Of a DNA stretch of 38,784 bases, positions 1 to 7,624 are shown in pieces. The notes under the pieces are model-generated. The model was given only the letters and a program-made list of their open reading frames with translations. It did no database searches and had not been told where the DNA came from. How positions within the stretch are numbered: the first letter of the stretch is position 1; every line of letters starts with the position of its first letter. The position numbers and the translations under genes were made by a program. The DNA is from Aliivibrio_A kagoshimensis (GTDB lineage: Bacteria; Pseudomonadota; Gammaproteobacteria; Enterobacterales; Vibrionaceae): contig NZ_JAKJSQ010000042.1 of the NCBI RefSeq assembly GCF_050337105.1, forward strand, positions 1 through 38,784, in the 5' to 3' direction.

Positions 1-30
1 GTACAAACACACAGTAAATGGAACATATTT

Positions 31-763
31 ATGAGCTCTCCTTATCTAGGCTTTATTGAAGAAACGATGCGATTAAAACGTTTTAGGCAATCTACTATTA
101 AAAATTATTTACAGTGGATTAAGCGCTACATTTTATTTCATCATAAGAAACACCCAAAAGAGGTGCATGATAATTAAAAGGCCATTGTCACTTGAGTTAA
201 ACTTCCGAAAAAGCCAGCGGCAGCCGAAGCTTCCCGTTGTGTTAACAAAAGAAGAGGTTTCTAGATTACTCTCTGTTCTGTCATCTCCACACTTACTAAT
301 GGCTCAGTTAATGTATGGCAGCGGATTACGAAAAAGAGAGGTGTTGCGCTTACGAATAAAAGACATCGATTTTGACTTTTTTGGCATTGAAGTTTGGGAT
401 TCCAAAGGAGGGAAATGAAAATATCCATCGGCACCAATGGATTTTCAATGGCACTATCTTTTCCCTTCAGGTCGATTATCACAAGATCCAAATGACGGAG
501 CTTATCGCCGGCATCACCTTGACCCAACAGGCATTCAAAAAGCACTAAAGCGAGCCAAAAATAGAATAGGAATAAAAAAACAAATTAGTTGCCATACGTT
601 AAGACATTCTTTTGCTACCCACTTATTACAAAGAGGTGCTTATATACGAACCATTCAGGCTCAACTTGGACACAGTGATGTGAGAACGACACAAATCTAT
701 ACCCATGTTCTCAATATGGGGGCGGATGGGGTGCAAAGCCCTCTAGATCTGCTCGAAAAATAG
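31..763 (+). pseudogene. intI: Degenerate integron integrase (IntI), frameshifted and internally deleted
   Basis: Three pieces align in order with a Vibrio-type integron tyrosine recombinase (about 320 aa). Piece one, 31-177, is the N-terminal SAM-like domain (starts MSSPYLGFIEETMRL). It ends at TAA after HPKEVHDN. Piece two starts about 167 in another frame and carries KRPLSLEL through GSGLRKREVLRLR to SKGGK, then hits TGA at 416-418. Piece three continues in the same frame from 419 (KYPSAPMDFQWHYLFPS) to TAG at 761-763. The catalytic Arg (GSGLRKRE), HxxR (HTLRHSFATHLL), His (LGHSD) and Tyr (TQIYTH) are all still readable. From memory of the family, roughly 40 residues are missing at the first junction and about 50 at the second, so no functional enzyme can be made. 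The integron-specific YPSAPMDFQWHYLFPS patch supports IntI over other recombinases. The attI site and cassettes would lie to the left, outside the window. Confidence 0.88.
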
Positions 764-809
764 CGACCATATTGGCGAAGAGTTCATTGCACCAGCCTCA
801 GACTGTTTA

Positions 810-2099
810 TTACGCCTTTTTCACCATGATGTCTAAAATCTGCACATCGGTTTGAGTCATCGAGCCATTGGCTAAGGCGGACAAGTTTCGAATCGACGCA
901 TCGGCATCATCAGCAACGATCCCTTCACTGGCTGTTACTCGTACCCCATCCAGCGCCATTAACGCCGCTTTTACTGCCGCGCCTGCTGATGAAGAGACTT
1001 TCATTGCGCAACTGGTTTTTGCACCATCACAAATGATCCCTGCGATATCGCCAATCATGCTACAAATCGCGCTGTTTACTTGTTCGAGTTTACCACCTAG
1101 CAGCCATGTCATTCCGGCAACGGCTCCCATAGAGGCAGTGGTTGCACCGCACAATGCAGAGAGTTTATGTTGATGGCTTTTAATGTAGATGGCGGTTAAG
1201 TGAGACAGCATCAACGCTCTGACTAACTGCTCACGGTCGACTTTTAAAAACTCAGCCACCACCACCACTGGCATGGTGGCTGCTATGCCTTGGTTGCCTG
1301 ACCCCGAGTTACTCATTGCGGGCTTCATTGCCCCATCCATTCGGGCATCTGAAGCGGCAGAGGTGCGGCGAAGCACATCCGTTAACAAACCACCAGAGAG
1401 TAAGCCTCTGTCTACATTTCGCTGAAACATCGCTCCAATCTGTAACCCATAAGTGCCTGTTAACCCTTCAATGGATAGCGCCTCATTCAACGAATACGCG
1501 TCTTCAATAAATTGGATATCACTCAAGGGCGCATTGAGTGAAAAATCATAAATATCCTCCAGCAACGCATGTTCGAAAGGCTTATCGGATTTAACCGTAT
1601 TGTCATCCAACTTGCTATCAGCAATAAAGGTGGTGATACCGTTCTCTTCGATGGCAATCACATGGGTATGACTATCGGCTATCGTCACAGTGACGTACTC
1701 ATCATCGCTATGTAGAGACACTTTGGCGTAAAGAATATTGCTGACGTCGGCGACTGAGATGTCGACACATCCTGCATCAATGAGTGTAGATGCCTGATCA
1801 ACATCTTGTTTATTAATGTTTTTTAATACTTCAAGGCTCGCGCTAGCATCGCCAGCAATCGCGCCGACTGCCGCTGCGATAGGCAAACCAACCATACCAG
1901 TACCGGGAACGCCAACACCCATACCGTTTTTCATGAGATTTGGTGATACTTGCACACAAATACGCTTTACAGCACCCGATAATTTCGTGTTGGCTATCGC
2001 GGCTGCTAAAGCGACTGACACAGGCTCAGTACACCCCAAAGCAGGGACCACTTCTTGCTTTACCACATCAACAAAACCATTCCATAACTGAGTATTCAT
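810..2099 (-). CDS. cyuA: L-cysteine desulfidase / UPF0597 (CyuA/YhaM family)
   Basis: This resembles the YhaM/CyuA family, serine-dehydratase-alpha-like proteins with a [4Fe-4S] cluster that degrade L-cysteine to pyruvate, ammonia and sulfide in the cytoplasm. The N-terminal ALGCTEPVSVALAAA block holds the family's conserved Cys. Gly-rich segments (GVGVPGTGMVGLPIAAAVGA, SNSGSGNQGIAATMP) and the C-terminal CDGAKTSCAMKVSSSAGAA match the family core. About 429 residues is the usual length. The open frame begins five codons earlier, but AAGGTG lies just before the internal ATG at 2099 and homologues start near this point. The gene stands alone, convergent with the integrase remnant. The family assignment is strong; cysteine rather than serine as substrate is inferred from the family. 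Confidence 0.85.
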   Translation of the reverse strand: MNTQLWNGFVDVVKQEVVPALGCTEPVSVALAAAIANTKLSGAVKRICVQVSPNLMKNGMGVGVPGTGMVGLPIAAAVGAIAGDASASLEVLKNINKQDVDQASTLIDAGCVDISVADVSNILYAKVSLHSDDEYVTVTIADSHTHVIAIEENGITTFIADSKLDDNTVKSDKPFEHALLEDIYDFSLNAPLSDIQFIEDAYSLNEALSIEGLTGTYGLQIGAMFQRNVDRGLLSGGLLTDVLRRTSAASDARMDGAMKPAMSNSGSGNQGIAATMPVVVVAEFLKVDREQLVRALMLSHLTAIYIKSHQHKLSALCGATTASMGAVAGMTWLLGGKLEQVNSAICSMIGDIAGIICDGAKTSCAMKVSSSAGAAVKAALMALDGVRVTASEGIVADDADASIRNLSALANGSMTQTDVQILDIMVKKA

Positions 2100-2325
2100 T
2101 ACGTACACCTTCATATTTAATTCGTGCGATAACCACTTGTTTTTATAGCATTAGATTACTCCGTTCTCTGGGGTAAAACCTTCTATTATTTACTCATGAT
2201 TGACGCTGAAATAGAAAAAATTTCTTGACTTTTTTGATAGTGGAGAATAATTACACTTTGAAGTTGCTGAGGTGGTGCAAGATATTTTTCTAAGGAGATG
2301 AGGGTGTTGTCATTTAAGCCTGCGA

Positions 2326-2358
2326 AAACAAAACAGGCCACATTGCGTGGCCTGTTTT
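2326..2358 (-). terminator. Intrinsic terminator after the glutaredoxin gene
   Basis: A perfect 12-bp stem (AAAACAGGCCAC at 2330-2341 with GTGGCCTGTTTT at 2347-2358) surrounds a 5-nt loop. Read on the minus strand it begins 6 nt after the glutaredoxin stop and is followed by TTTTGTTTT. Confidence 0.85.
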
Positions 2359-2363
2359 TACAA

Positions 2364-2654
2364 TCATAATTCGAAGTCGTTCAAATCATCAAGGTCAGTT
2401 TGTCGCTCTAAAAAAGCCACTAAATCATCATGACCACCAATGTAGGTTCCATCGAGAAAAATTTGAGGTACCGTGTTAACACGAACGTTGGCAACGGTTT
2501 CTACATAGTCGACCATGTCTTCTTTAGCCAGATCAGTGCCTAATGATAAGGCCGTATATTCAGTACCTCGTTCATCAAGAATGGCTTTGGCTTTCACACA
2601 AAATGGACAGTTTGGTTGGGTAATAATCAGATTTGAGTATTTACTTAGTGGCAT
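2364..2654 (-). CDS. Glutaredoxin (GrxA/GrxC-like, dithiol)
   Basis: A small cytoplasmic thiol-disulfide oxidoreductase of 96 residues. The active site is Cys16-Pro-Phe-Cys19 inside NCPFCVKAKAIL, followed by the cis-proline segment VNTVPQIFLDG and the glutathione-binding IGGHDDLVAF. This is the standard order for glutaredoxins that reduce protein or ribonucleotide-reductase disulfides with glutathione. The CPFC motif is an atypical variant of the common CPYC. The start is supported by AAGGAA nine bases before the ATG. It is a monocistronic unit with its own terminator immediately downstream. The subclass is not resolved. Confidence 0.92.
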   Translation of the reverse strand: MPLSKYSNLIITQPNCPFCVKAKAILDERGTEYTALSLGTDLAKEDMVDYVETVANVRVNTVPQIFLDGTYIGGHDDLVAFLERQTDLDDLNDFEL

Positions 2655-2751
2655 TGAGCATTCCTTTTTTTGAGTGCTGTTAACATTAAAGAAAAGAACC
2701 GTTTGAGTAAATAGAAAAGTCCTTTTCCCTAATAAATAATCAACATCTCAA

Positions 2752-3258
2752 TTAATCAAAGCCTTTACAAAAACCGTTACGTCGAGCGGATGACCCTTTA
2801 CATAAACGCTCGAAGGTATCATTGGACACCGTTACTTTTGCACAGTAGTCATTATATTCATCAATTTCATCGTTATAGTTATCTTCAAGTCGCTCATAGC
2901 GATCAAAATCGTTCGAGTAACTGTTATAAATGCGTTTTCTTCTATCAATAATTGAGTTGTAGTTATCGATTTGTTGGCTGTAGTTGTTGTAATAGTAGTT
3001 GCAATTAGTGGTGCAGTTATCATAGGTTGCTTCTGCAATATTGGCAGCAGCCTCAGCCCAGGTTAAGCTCTCATCTAAACTGTCTATTCTTGATTCTGCA
3101 CTATCAATACTATCAGATAGTTCATCTAAGTAATCACTGGATTCATCAATCTCATCAGACAAATCAAAGCACGCTTCCGCTTCTTCATAACTCAACTTCT
3201 CCGCGCTAACCGCTGCACTAAAGAAACAACTTACTAACAATATGGCTACGATTTTCAT
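2752..3258 (-). CDS. Exported coiled-coil protein with six to seven cysteines, unknown function
   Basis: I do not recognise a family. The 168-residue product opens with a clear signal peptide (KIVAILLVSCFFSAAVSA, likely cleavage after VSA), so it should reach the periplasm or outer surface. The mature part is acidic. Residues about 35-75 look like an alpha-helical coiled coil rich in Ser, Asp and Leu (DEIDESSDYLDELSDSID). A Tyr/Asn-rich centre (CTTNCNYYYNNYSQQ) and a second helical stretch with DRYERLEDNYNDEIDEYNDY follow. One Cys is near the N-terminus of the mature protein, two are in CTTNC, and three are near the C-terminus, so disulfides are plausible. GGGAAGA precedes the ATG. It lies downstream of yggN but is separated from it by a terminator, so it is probably transcribed independently. 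Confidence 0.6.
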   Translation of the reverse strand: MKIVAILLVSCFFSAAVSAEKLSYEEAEACFDLSDEIDESSDYLDELSDSIDSAESRIDSLDESLTWAEAAANIAEATYDNCTTNCNYYYNNYSQQIDNYNSIIDRRKRIYNSYSNDFDRYERLEDNYNDEIDEYNDYCAKVTVSNDTFERLCKGSSARRNGFCKGFD

Positions 3259-3289
3259 TCTAATCTTCCCTGTTGAAAATAATATCGAT

Positions 3290-3320
3290 AAAAAAGCGAG
3301 GGTGCATAGACACTCTCGCT
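3290..3320 (-). terminator. Intrinsic terminator after yggN
   Basis: An imperfect 10-bp stem (AGCGAGGGTG at 3295-3304 with CACTCTCGCT at 3311-3320, one mismatch) has a 6-nt loop. On the minus strand it is followed by a run of at least five T. It lies between the yggN stop and the next minus-strand start. Confidence 0.75.
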
Positions 3321-3377
3321 ATTAATAATTATGACACTATGTGAACAGGATTTCCTATATTTTTTATGAATAGAATG

Positions 3378-4133
3378 TTAAATAGAAAATACAGGGTAAT
3401 TCTCTAGTTCAGGAATAGTACGGTGTAACTGCTTCTCTTCTTCGGCTAACGCTTTAACAGAGTCGCAGTACTGCTCACCTTGCTGTTTGAACTCACCTTG
3501 ATGCTCTTTCACTTTCGCTTTGATGCTACTTTGTAATTCCGCAACCTTTTCTTGCAGCTCAGTAAAGTTCAGTCCACCCTCTTGACTCATCTTCTCAGTA
3601 AAAGCATGAAAAGCTCCGGCCATGAATTCCGTATTCATGCTCTCCATCGCGGTTTCTAATTTTGAGCGACCTGTTGTCACAACATCTTTGAATGCATCAG
3701 CTTTTAAGACAAAGTCGTCATTATTATAAAACTCATTATGGATCTCATCACCCAACTGTGCGATTTTCTCTTTAGCGGCTGAGAATGACGCTTCAGAATC
3801 GAACTTGGCGACAACATCATCAAAAATCTCTTTCGCAACATCAACCCCATCGTCTGCAATGGCAACCACTTTAGGTAAGTATTTATCGACATTACTGTGA
3901 TAAGAATCAAGCGCATTTTGTTGAGCACTGTCTAAGCTGAGTTTTTCACCATTGACATAAACATCGTTGTTATCATCAATGACCACTTTTGCTTCGCCAT
4001 GCTGATACACAGACATCTGCTGGGAGGAGACATGCACCTCATTTTTAATATCAATAGGGCAACTCTCACCCAATGAGTCAGCCTGTACCGTACTGGCACT
4101 TAATAACATGGCTAAAGTCAGTATTTTTTTCAT
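3378..4133 (-). CDS. yggN: YggN family (DUF2884) exported protein
   Basis: The protein has 251 residues and a signal peptide (MKKILTLAMLLSASTVQA followed by DSLGESC). The mature N-terminus (CPIDIKNEVHVSSQQMSVYQ) and the segment VYVNGEKLSLDSAQQNAL match the DUF2884/YggN family of gammaproteobacterial periplasmic proteins, whose biochemical role is not known. The rest is predicted to be mostly helical and rich in Lys, Glu and Ala, with a possible coiled coil near FTELQEKVAELQSSIKAKVKEH. The Cys next to the predicted cleavage site is not in a good lipobox, so I read this as soluble rather than a lipoprotein. AAAGGAC precedes the ATG. Confidence 0.75.
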   Translation of the reverse strand: MKKILTLAMLLSASTVQADSLGESCPIDIKNEVHVSSQQMSVYQHGEAKVVIDDNNDVYVNGEKLSLDSAQQNALDSYHSNVDKYLPKVVAIADDGVDVAKEIFDDVVAKFDSEASFSAAKEKIAQLGDEIHNEFYNNDDFVLKADAFKDVVTTGRSKLETAMESMNTEFMAGAFHAFTEKMSQEGGLNFTELQEKVAELQSSIKAKVKEHQGEFKQQGEQYCDSVKALAEEEKQLHRTIPELENYPVFSI

Positions 4134-4221
4134 TGTAATGTCCTTTTAAACCTTACTATCCACGGGTTACACCGCTTACTTTACCTATTAGAAAAACGTT
4201 ATTGTCAGGCTGATGTCATGC

Positions 4222-4767
4222 TTACTCTACGCCCTGAAGCGTGACAGGGGTAATACAACAGCTTCCTGAGTCAGCCGTCAGCCACACCTGTCCATCTTGT
4301 AGACTAAACTGCAAGTTCATCGCCCGATCTTCAAATGCAGTTAACTCAGCCAATGAGTCATCTTCTATGGAGACCACGGTTAAATTGCTGAGCTGTGACA
4401 ATTTCTGCTGATTTTGCTGCCACCAGACACTGGATGCACGATCGCCATATACGTATAACAATACCTGCTTAGAACGGCCACACGCCTTTTTCAATCTTTT
4501 CTCATCTGGCATACCCAGATCAATCCATAACTCAATCTCATTGCTGTAATTTTTAATCCACAGCTCAGGTTCATCGTCTGCACTTAACCCTTTTGTAAAG
4601 CTGATGTGTTCATCGGCATTGAGTACCCAAGCCAGAACTCGCAGCATCATACGTTGTGCGGTTTCAGAAGGATGTCTTGCAATGGTTAATGTTTCATCCA
4701 TATAGACATTACGATCCATGTCCGCAACGTTTACATTCGCTTTATATATAGTGGCTTTTAATGCCAT
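4222..4767 (-). CDS. yaeQ: YaeQ family protein
   Basis: The 181-residue product matches YaeQ along its length: the opening MALKATIYKANVNVADMDRN, the ARHPSETAQRMMLRVLAW segment, EPELWIKNYSNEIELWIDLG, and the C-terminal FSLQDGQVWLTA. YaeQ has a PD-(D/E)XK nuclease-like fold in structural work. It was once proposed to compensate for RfaH, but its function is not settled. The length is normal for the family. The protein is cytoplasmic, with no signal or membrane segment. It sits downstream of the PLP enzyme, but a terminator lies between them, so it is probably a separate unit. Confidence 0.88.
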   Translation of the reverse strand: MALKATIYKANVNVADMDRNVYMDETLTIARHPSETAQRMMLRVLAWVLNADEHISFTKGLSADDEPELWIKNYSNEIELWIDLGMPDEKRLKKACGRSKQVLLYVYGDRASSVWWQQNQQKLSQLSNLTVVSIEDDSLAELTAFEDRAMNLQFSLQDGQVWLTADSGSCCITPVTLQGVE

Positions 4768-4816
4768 AACTGCAATTCCAGATTAAGATTTTCCAAGAGT
4801 GTAACCTAAATATGGG

Positions 4817-4841
4817 CAAAAAGCCTCTAGGACAGAGGCTT
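4817..4841 (-). terminator. Intrinsic terminator after the PLP-enzyme gene
   Basis: A perfect 8-bp stem (AAGCCTCT at 4821-4828 with AGAGGCTT at 4834-4841) encloses the loop AGGAC. On the minus strand it runs into TTTTTG. It ends the dioxygenase/PLP-enzyme unit. Confidence 0.75.
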
Positions 4842-4869
4842 AGGATGGTATTGAGTAAATAGTATCTAA

Positions 4870-6102
4870 TTAAAGAAAGGGTTCTAGTGCGATGAAAAGT
4901 TGGTCTATCTCCTGCACACTGTTGTAATGCATAAAGCCAATACGTATCACTCCCCCTTGATCTAGCACACCAAGCTGCTGGCATAAGCCGATTGCATAGA
5001 AGTGCCCATTCCATACACACATCTGCTGCTTGCCCAACACTGCAGCAACATCTGCAGGTGTCGTCCCCTCTATTTGAATAGCAAACGTTGGGGTTCGTTC
5101 AGCCACACGGTCTTCATCAGATATGCCGAATACGGTTATCTTACTTTGCGTTTTTACCTTAGATAGAAAGTAGCGGCTTAATGTCGCTTCATGCTGTTGG
5201 TATTGCAAAAAACTCTGTTGTAAACGCTCTCGAAGAGTCAGTGTCGATTCACCCAGCTGGGCAAGGTACTCAACCGCCGCCACTACGCCTGACAAAGCTT
5301 CAAAACTTTGGGTTCCGGTTTCAAATCGTCCAGGGCCGATGTTGGTTGCTGGTTCTACTTTATAAGGGCTTAAGGCTTGTAACCATTGTGGTGCAACATA
5401 CGCGATACCAACATGAGGGCCGAAAAATTTATAGGCTGAGCAGGCAAGAAAGTCACATTCTAGCTGCTGTACATCGAGTAGACCGTGAGGGGCGTAATGC
5501 ACGGCATCAACATAGACCATCGCGCCCACTTGGTGCGCGGCGTCTATTACCTTTTTTACGTCAACCAGAGATCCCGTAGTATTCGACGCGTATGTCACCG
5601 CTACTAACTTGGTATTATGATTAATCAGCGATAGTAAGTGTGTGTAATCTAAGGTGCAGTCACTCTCATTGACTCTCGCTTGATGGACCGTTGCCCCTTT
5701 ATCTTCTGCGGCCTGCTGCCATGACGATACATTCGAGTAGTGGTCTAATGCTGTGACAACCACCTCGTCGTTCTCTGTCCAATTACGACTGATCGCTCGG
5801 CTCAACTGGAAGGTTAATGAGGTCATGTTTGCCCCAAACACAATGTTGTCACTGCTGGGTGCATTCAAAAGTGCTTGAACCGACTCTCTCGCTTGAGCCA
5901 TTACTGACACCGTTTCATAACTGGAGAAGAATGCCCCACCTAGATTAGAGTTGTATCGACCTAAATAATCCGTCATCGCACTCAACACAGAGTGTGGTAC
6001 CTGAGAACCTCCAGGCCCATCAAAGAAGTAAACCGGTTGGTCATCGATTCTCTGTTGCAAGGCAGGGAACTGCTGACGTATTGCTTCAAGCGTGAAGTTC
6101 AT
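4870..6102 (-). CDS. PLP-dependent cysteine-desulfurase-like protein (VC1184 subfamily)
   Basis: A fold-type I class V PLP enzyme of about 410 residues. Visible landmarks are YFFDGPGGSQVP near the N-terminus, a helix-start site (HYSNVSSW, residues 121-128), Asp199/His202 in VDAVHYAPH (cofactor pyridine ring), and Lys225 in SAYKFFGPHVG as the expected PLP Schiff-base lysine. The overall pattern fits the family named after Vibrio VC1184. At the place where SufS/CsdA-type desulfurases have the catalytic Cys (GHHCAQ), this protein reads NGHFYA, so a sulfur-mobilising role is doubtful. An isomerase, lyase or transaminase role is equally possible. The start at 6102 is chosen because AAGGAAGCGG precedes it and the domain begins there. 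It overlaps the end of the dioxygenase gene by 17 bases, implying translational coupling. Confidence 0.85.
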   Translation of the reverse strand: MNFTLEAIRQQFPALQQRIDDQPVYFFDGPGGSQVPHSVLSAMTDYLGRYNSNLGGAFFSSYETVSVMAQARESVQALLNAPSSDNIVFGANMTSLTFQLSRAISRNWTENDEVVVTALDHYSNVSSWQQAAEDKGATVHQARVNESDCTLDYTHLLSLINHNTKLVAVTYASNTTGSLVDVKKVIDAAHQVGAMVYVDAVHYAPHGLLDVQQLECDFLACSAYKFFGPHVGIAYVAPQWLQALSPYKVEPATNIGPGRFETGTQSFEALSGVVAAVEYLAQLGESTLTLRERLQQSFLQYQQHEATLSRYFLSKVKTQSKITVFGISDEDRVAERTPTFAIQIEGTTPADVAAVLGKQQMCVWNGHFYAIGLCQQLGVLDQGGVIRIGFMHYNSVQEIDQLFIALEPFL

Positions 6103-6742
6103 GAACCGCTTCCTTAGTGGTGAGTACGAACACATCCATATGACCTTGCTCATTGGGTTTTACTGCCGAAATAGGTTTCGCATTGTGCCAGAGGATATTA
6201 TCGTTAATTAACGCCACTTCCCCTGTATTCAACACTTTTCGCAGGAAGGGAGCTTCGTTATTATCGTTATAAATCATAAAGTCACCACCCGTTATGTTAT
6301 GACGATCAATGCCCACAACAGCGACATGATCAAAACCATCTTGATGAATGCCTTCAGGGGAAACTTTCGTCTCTTCGTAAATGGCCGTCACACGCATTTG
6401 GTGGATTTCAATGGCTTGTTCACTGGAGATCTGACTGGCATTTTTAAAGAGCTTACACATCTCTAACATCCCATCACTGTGAATGATTTGATCTTCAATC
6501 GCTTCAAATTGACGAAGTACGTCTCCTTGAAAATGATTCACCTCTTCTGACTGCACAAATTCACGCGTTGCCAAATGCTCCAATCCGCCATCAGAAAGTT
6601 TTACAATGGAATAACGACGAAGACGATATTTACCGTCGGCATGCTCAGTTTCAGGCAAAGCATTGAATGAGCCAGAAAGGTCGTTAACGGCCTGTGAGCT
6701 CAGATTCGTAATTTGTAAGGTAAGATCTTGTGAAGCGTGCAT
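6086..6742 (-). CDS. 2OG-Fe(II) dioxygenase family protein (amino-acid hydroxylase-like)
   Basis: The roughly 218-residue protein resembles the small 2-oxoglutarate/Fe(II) dioxygenases related to BsmA and the L-isoleucine 4-hydroxylase (2OG-Fe_Oxy_2 type). Metal ligands can be read as His133-x-Asp135 (EGIHQDGFDHV) and His186 (ILWHNAKPI). GHMDVFVLTT follows in the final strand. These enzymes oxidise free amino acids or small substrates in the cytoplasm; the substrate here is not evident. AGGGATATGACA favours the second ATG at 6742 over the one two codons upstream. Its 3' end overlaps the start of the PLP-enzyme gene, so the two are co-expressed and may act in sequence on one metabolite (inference). 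Confidence 0.8.
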   Translation of the reverse strand: MHASQDLTLQITNLSSQAVNDLSGSFNALPETEHADGKYRLRRYSIVKLSDGGLEHLATREFVQSEEVNHFQGDVLRQFEAIEDQIIHSDGMLEMCKLFKNASQISSEQAIEIHQMRVTAIYEETKVSPEGIHQDGFDHVAVVGIDRHNITGGDFMIYNDNNEAPFLRKVLNTGEVALINDNILWHNAKPISAVKPNEQGHMDVFVLTTKEAVHELHA

Positions 6743-6952
6743 TGTCATATCCCTTTAACAAGTTCGTTACATACTAGGTTATTCATTTATGCTGCAAATT
6801 CAAGCAAAACAAATAATTAATTCATTAAGTTCGACAAATTAAGGGTATAACTCTAATTTATTGAAAAAATACAGTGATAATAACCAATATTCGAGCTTTG
6901 GTTATGTGAAAAGCAGTTGCACGCACTAGAGGTGATATTAACTTATTGATGT

Positions 6953-7465
6953 TCATGTGTTTAATATTTTAGTAAATCGTAATTCCTGCTCATCTGGCTC
7001 TTCAAACATCCTATTGGTCGCCTCGAACATTTCAGGAGAAACAACAAATTCAAATGCCTCGCACAGCCCTTGATTTCGTTTTACGACTCGATCACGTCTA
7101 ACCTCTACATCGGCTGATAAGTAGTAAAATCGACAGCGATAATTGAGGCGTTGGCACTCATCGTACAATCGCATTCGGTCGGATTTCTTTGCCAACCCAA
7201 AATCAAAAATAACATCTGCTCCCATATCTAAAGATTGCTTAGCCACATGCCAAATTTGAAATTCACAGCGCGCTATCCGCTCTTTTACCCAGCCCATATC
7301 AGCAATACCATGCATATCATCCATGTAGAGGTTTCTAAACCACTTATCCGATGAAAATTTAACCACCTTATGATATCGAGATTTTTCAAGCGCTAACGTC
7401 GTTTTTCCTGAACCAATCGGCCCATAAATGATATGAACACAGCCTGTTTTCATATTTGATTCCAT
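6953..7465 (-). CDS. P-loop NTPase / kinase-like protein (AAA_33 type)
   Basis: A 166-170-residue soluble protein with a Walker A motif at the N-terminus (IIYGPIGSGKTTLAL). A following acidic/aromatic segment (FSSDKWFRNLYMDD), a VIFDFGLAKKSDRMRLYDE strand-helix that can act as Walker B, and an Arg-rich lid (VRRDRVVKRN) are also visible. This arrangement is typical of zeta-toxin/chloramphenicol-phosphotransferase-like small kinases. The substrate is unknown. Translation may start at 7465 or at the in-frame ATG at 7453. Neither Shine-Dalgarno sequence is decisive, though GGAA lies suitably upstream of 7453. No antitoxin-like partner is adjacent, so I do not call it a toxin. It is divergent from dgt. 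Confidence 0.75.
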   Translation of the reverse strand: MESNMKTGCVHIIYGPIGSGKTTLALEKSRYHKVVKFSSDKWFRNLYMDDMHGIADMGWVKERIARCEFQIWHVAKQSLDMGADVIFDFGLAKKSDRMRLYDECQRLNYRCRFYYLSADVEVRRDRVVKRNQGLCEAFEFVVSPEMFEATNRMFEEPDEQELRFTKILNT

Positions 7466-7624
7466 AATATCTAAAATAAGGTAACGTAAGAATTACTAAT
7501 AAGCTTAGCAAAGGAATAAGCAACTGTTAGTGATCCCTTTAGGGTTTATCGAGCAAGCAGAACTTAACTCGCAACAACCGGATGTTTTTGTTATCGTAGA
7601 AATAACAGTATTGGGAGTAACTCT

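Noticed and set aside
1..2300. attC/VCR cassette array beside the integrase remnant
   Set aside because: No VCR-like repeats were seen to the right; in vibrios the array would extend leftward from the intI start, outside the window.
6953..7465. Zeta-type toxin of a toxin-antitoxin pair
   Set aside because: P-loop kinase features are present but no antitoxin-sized neighbour precedes it; the nearest genes are unrelated.
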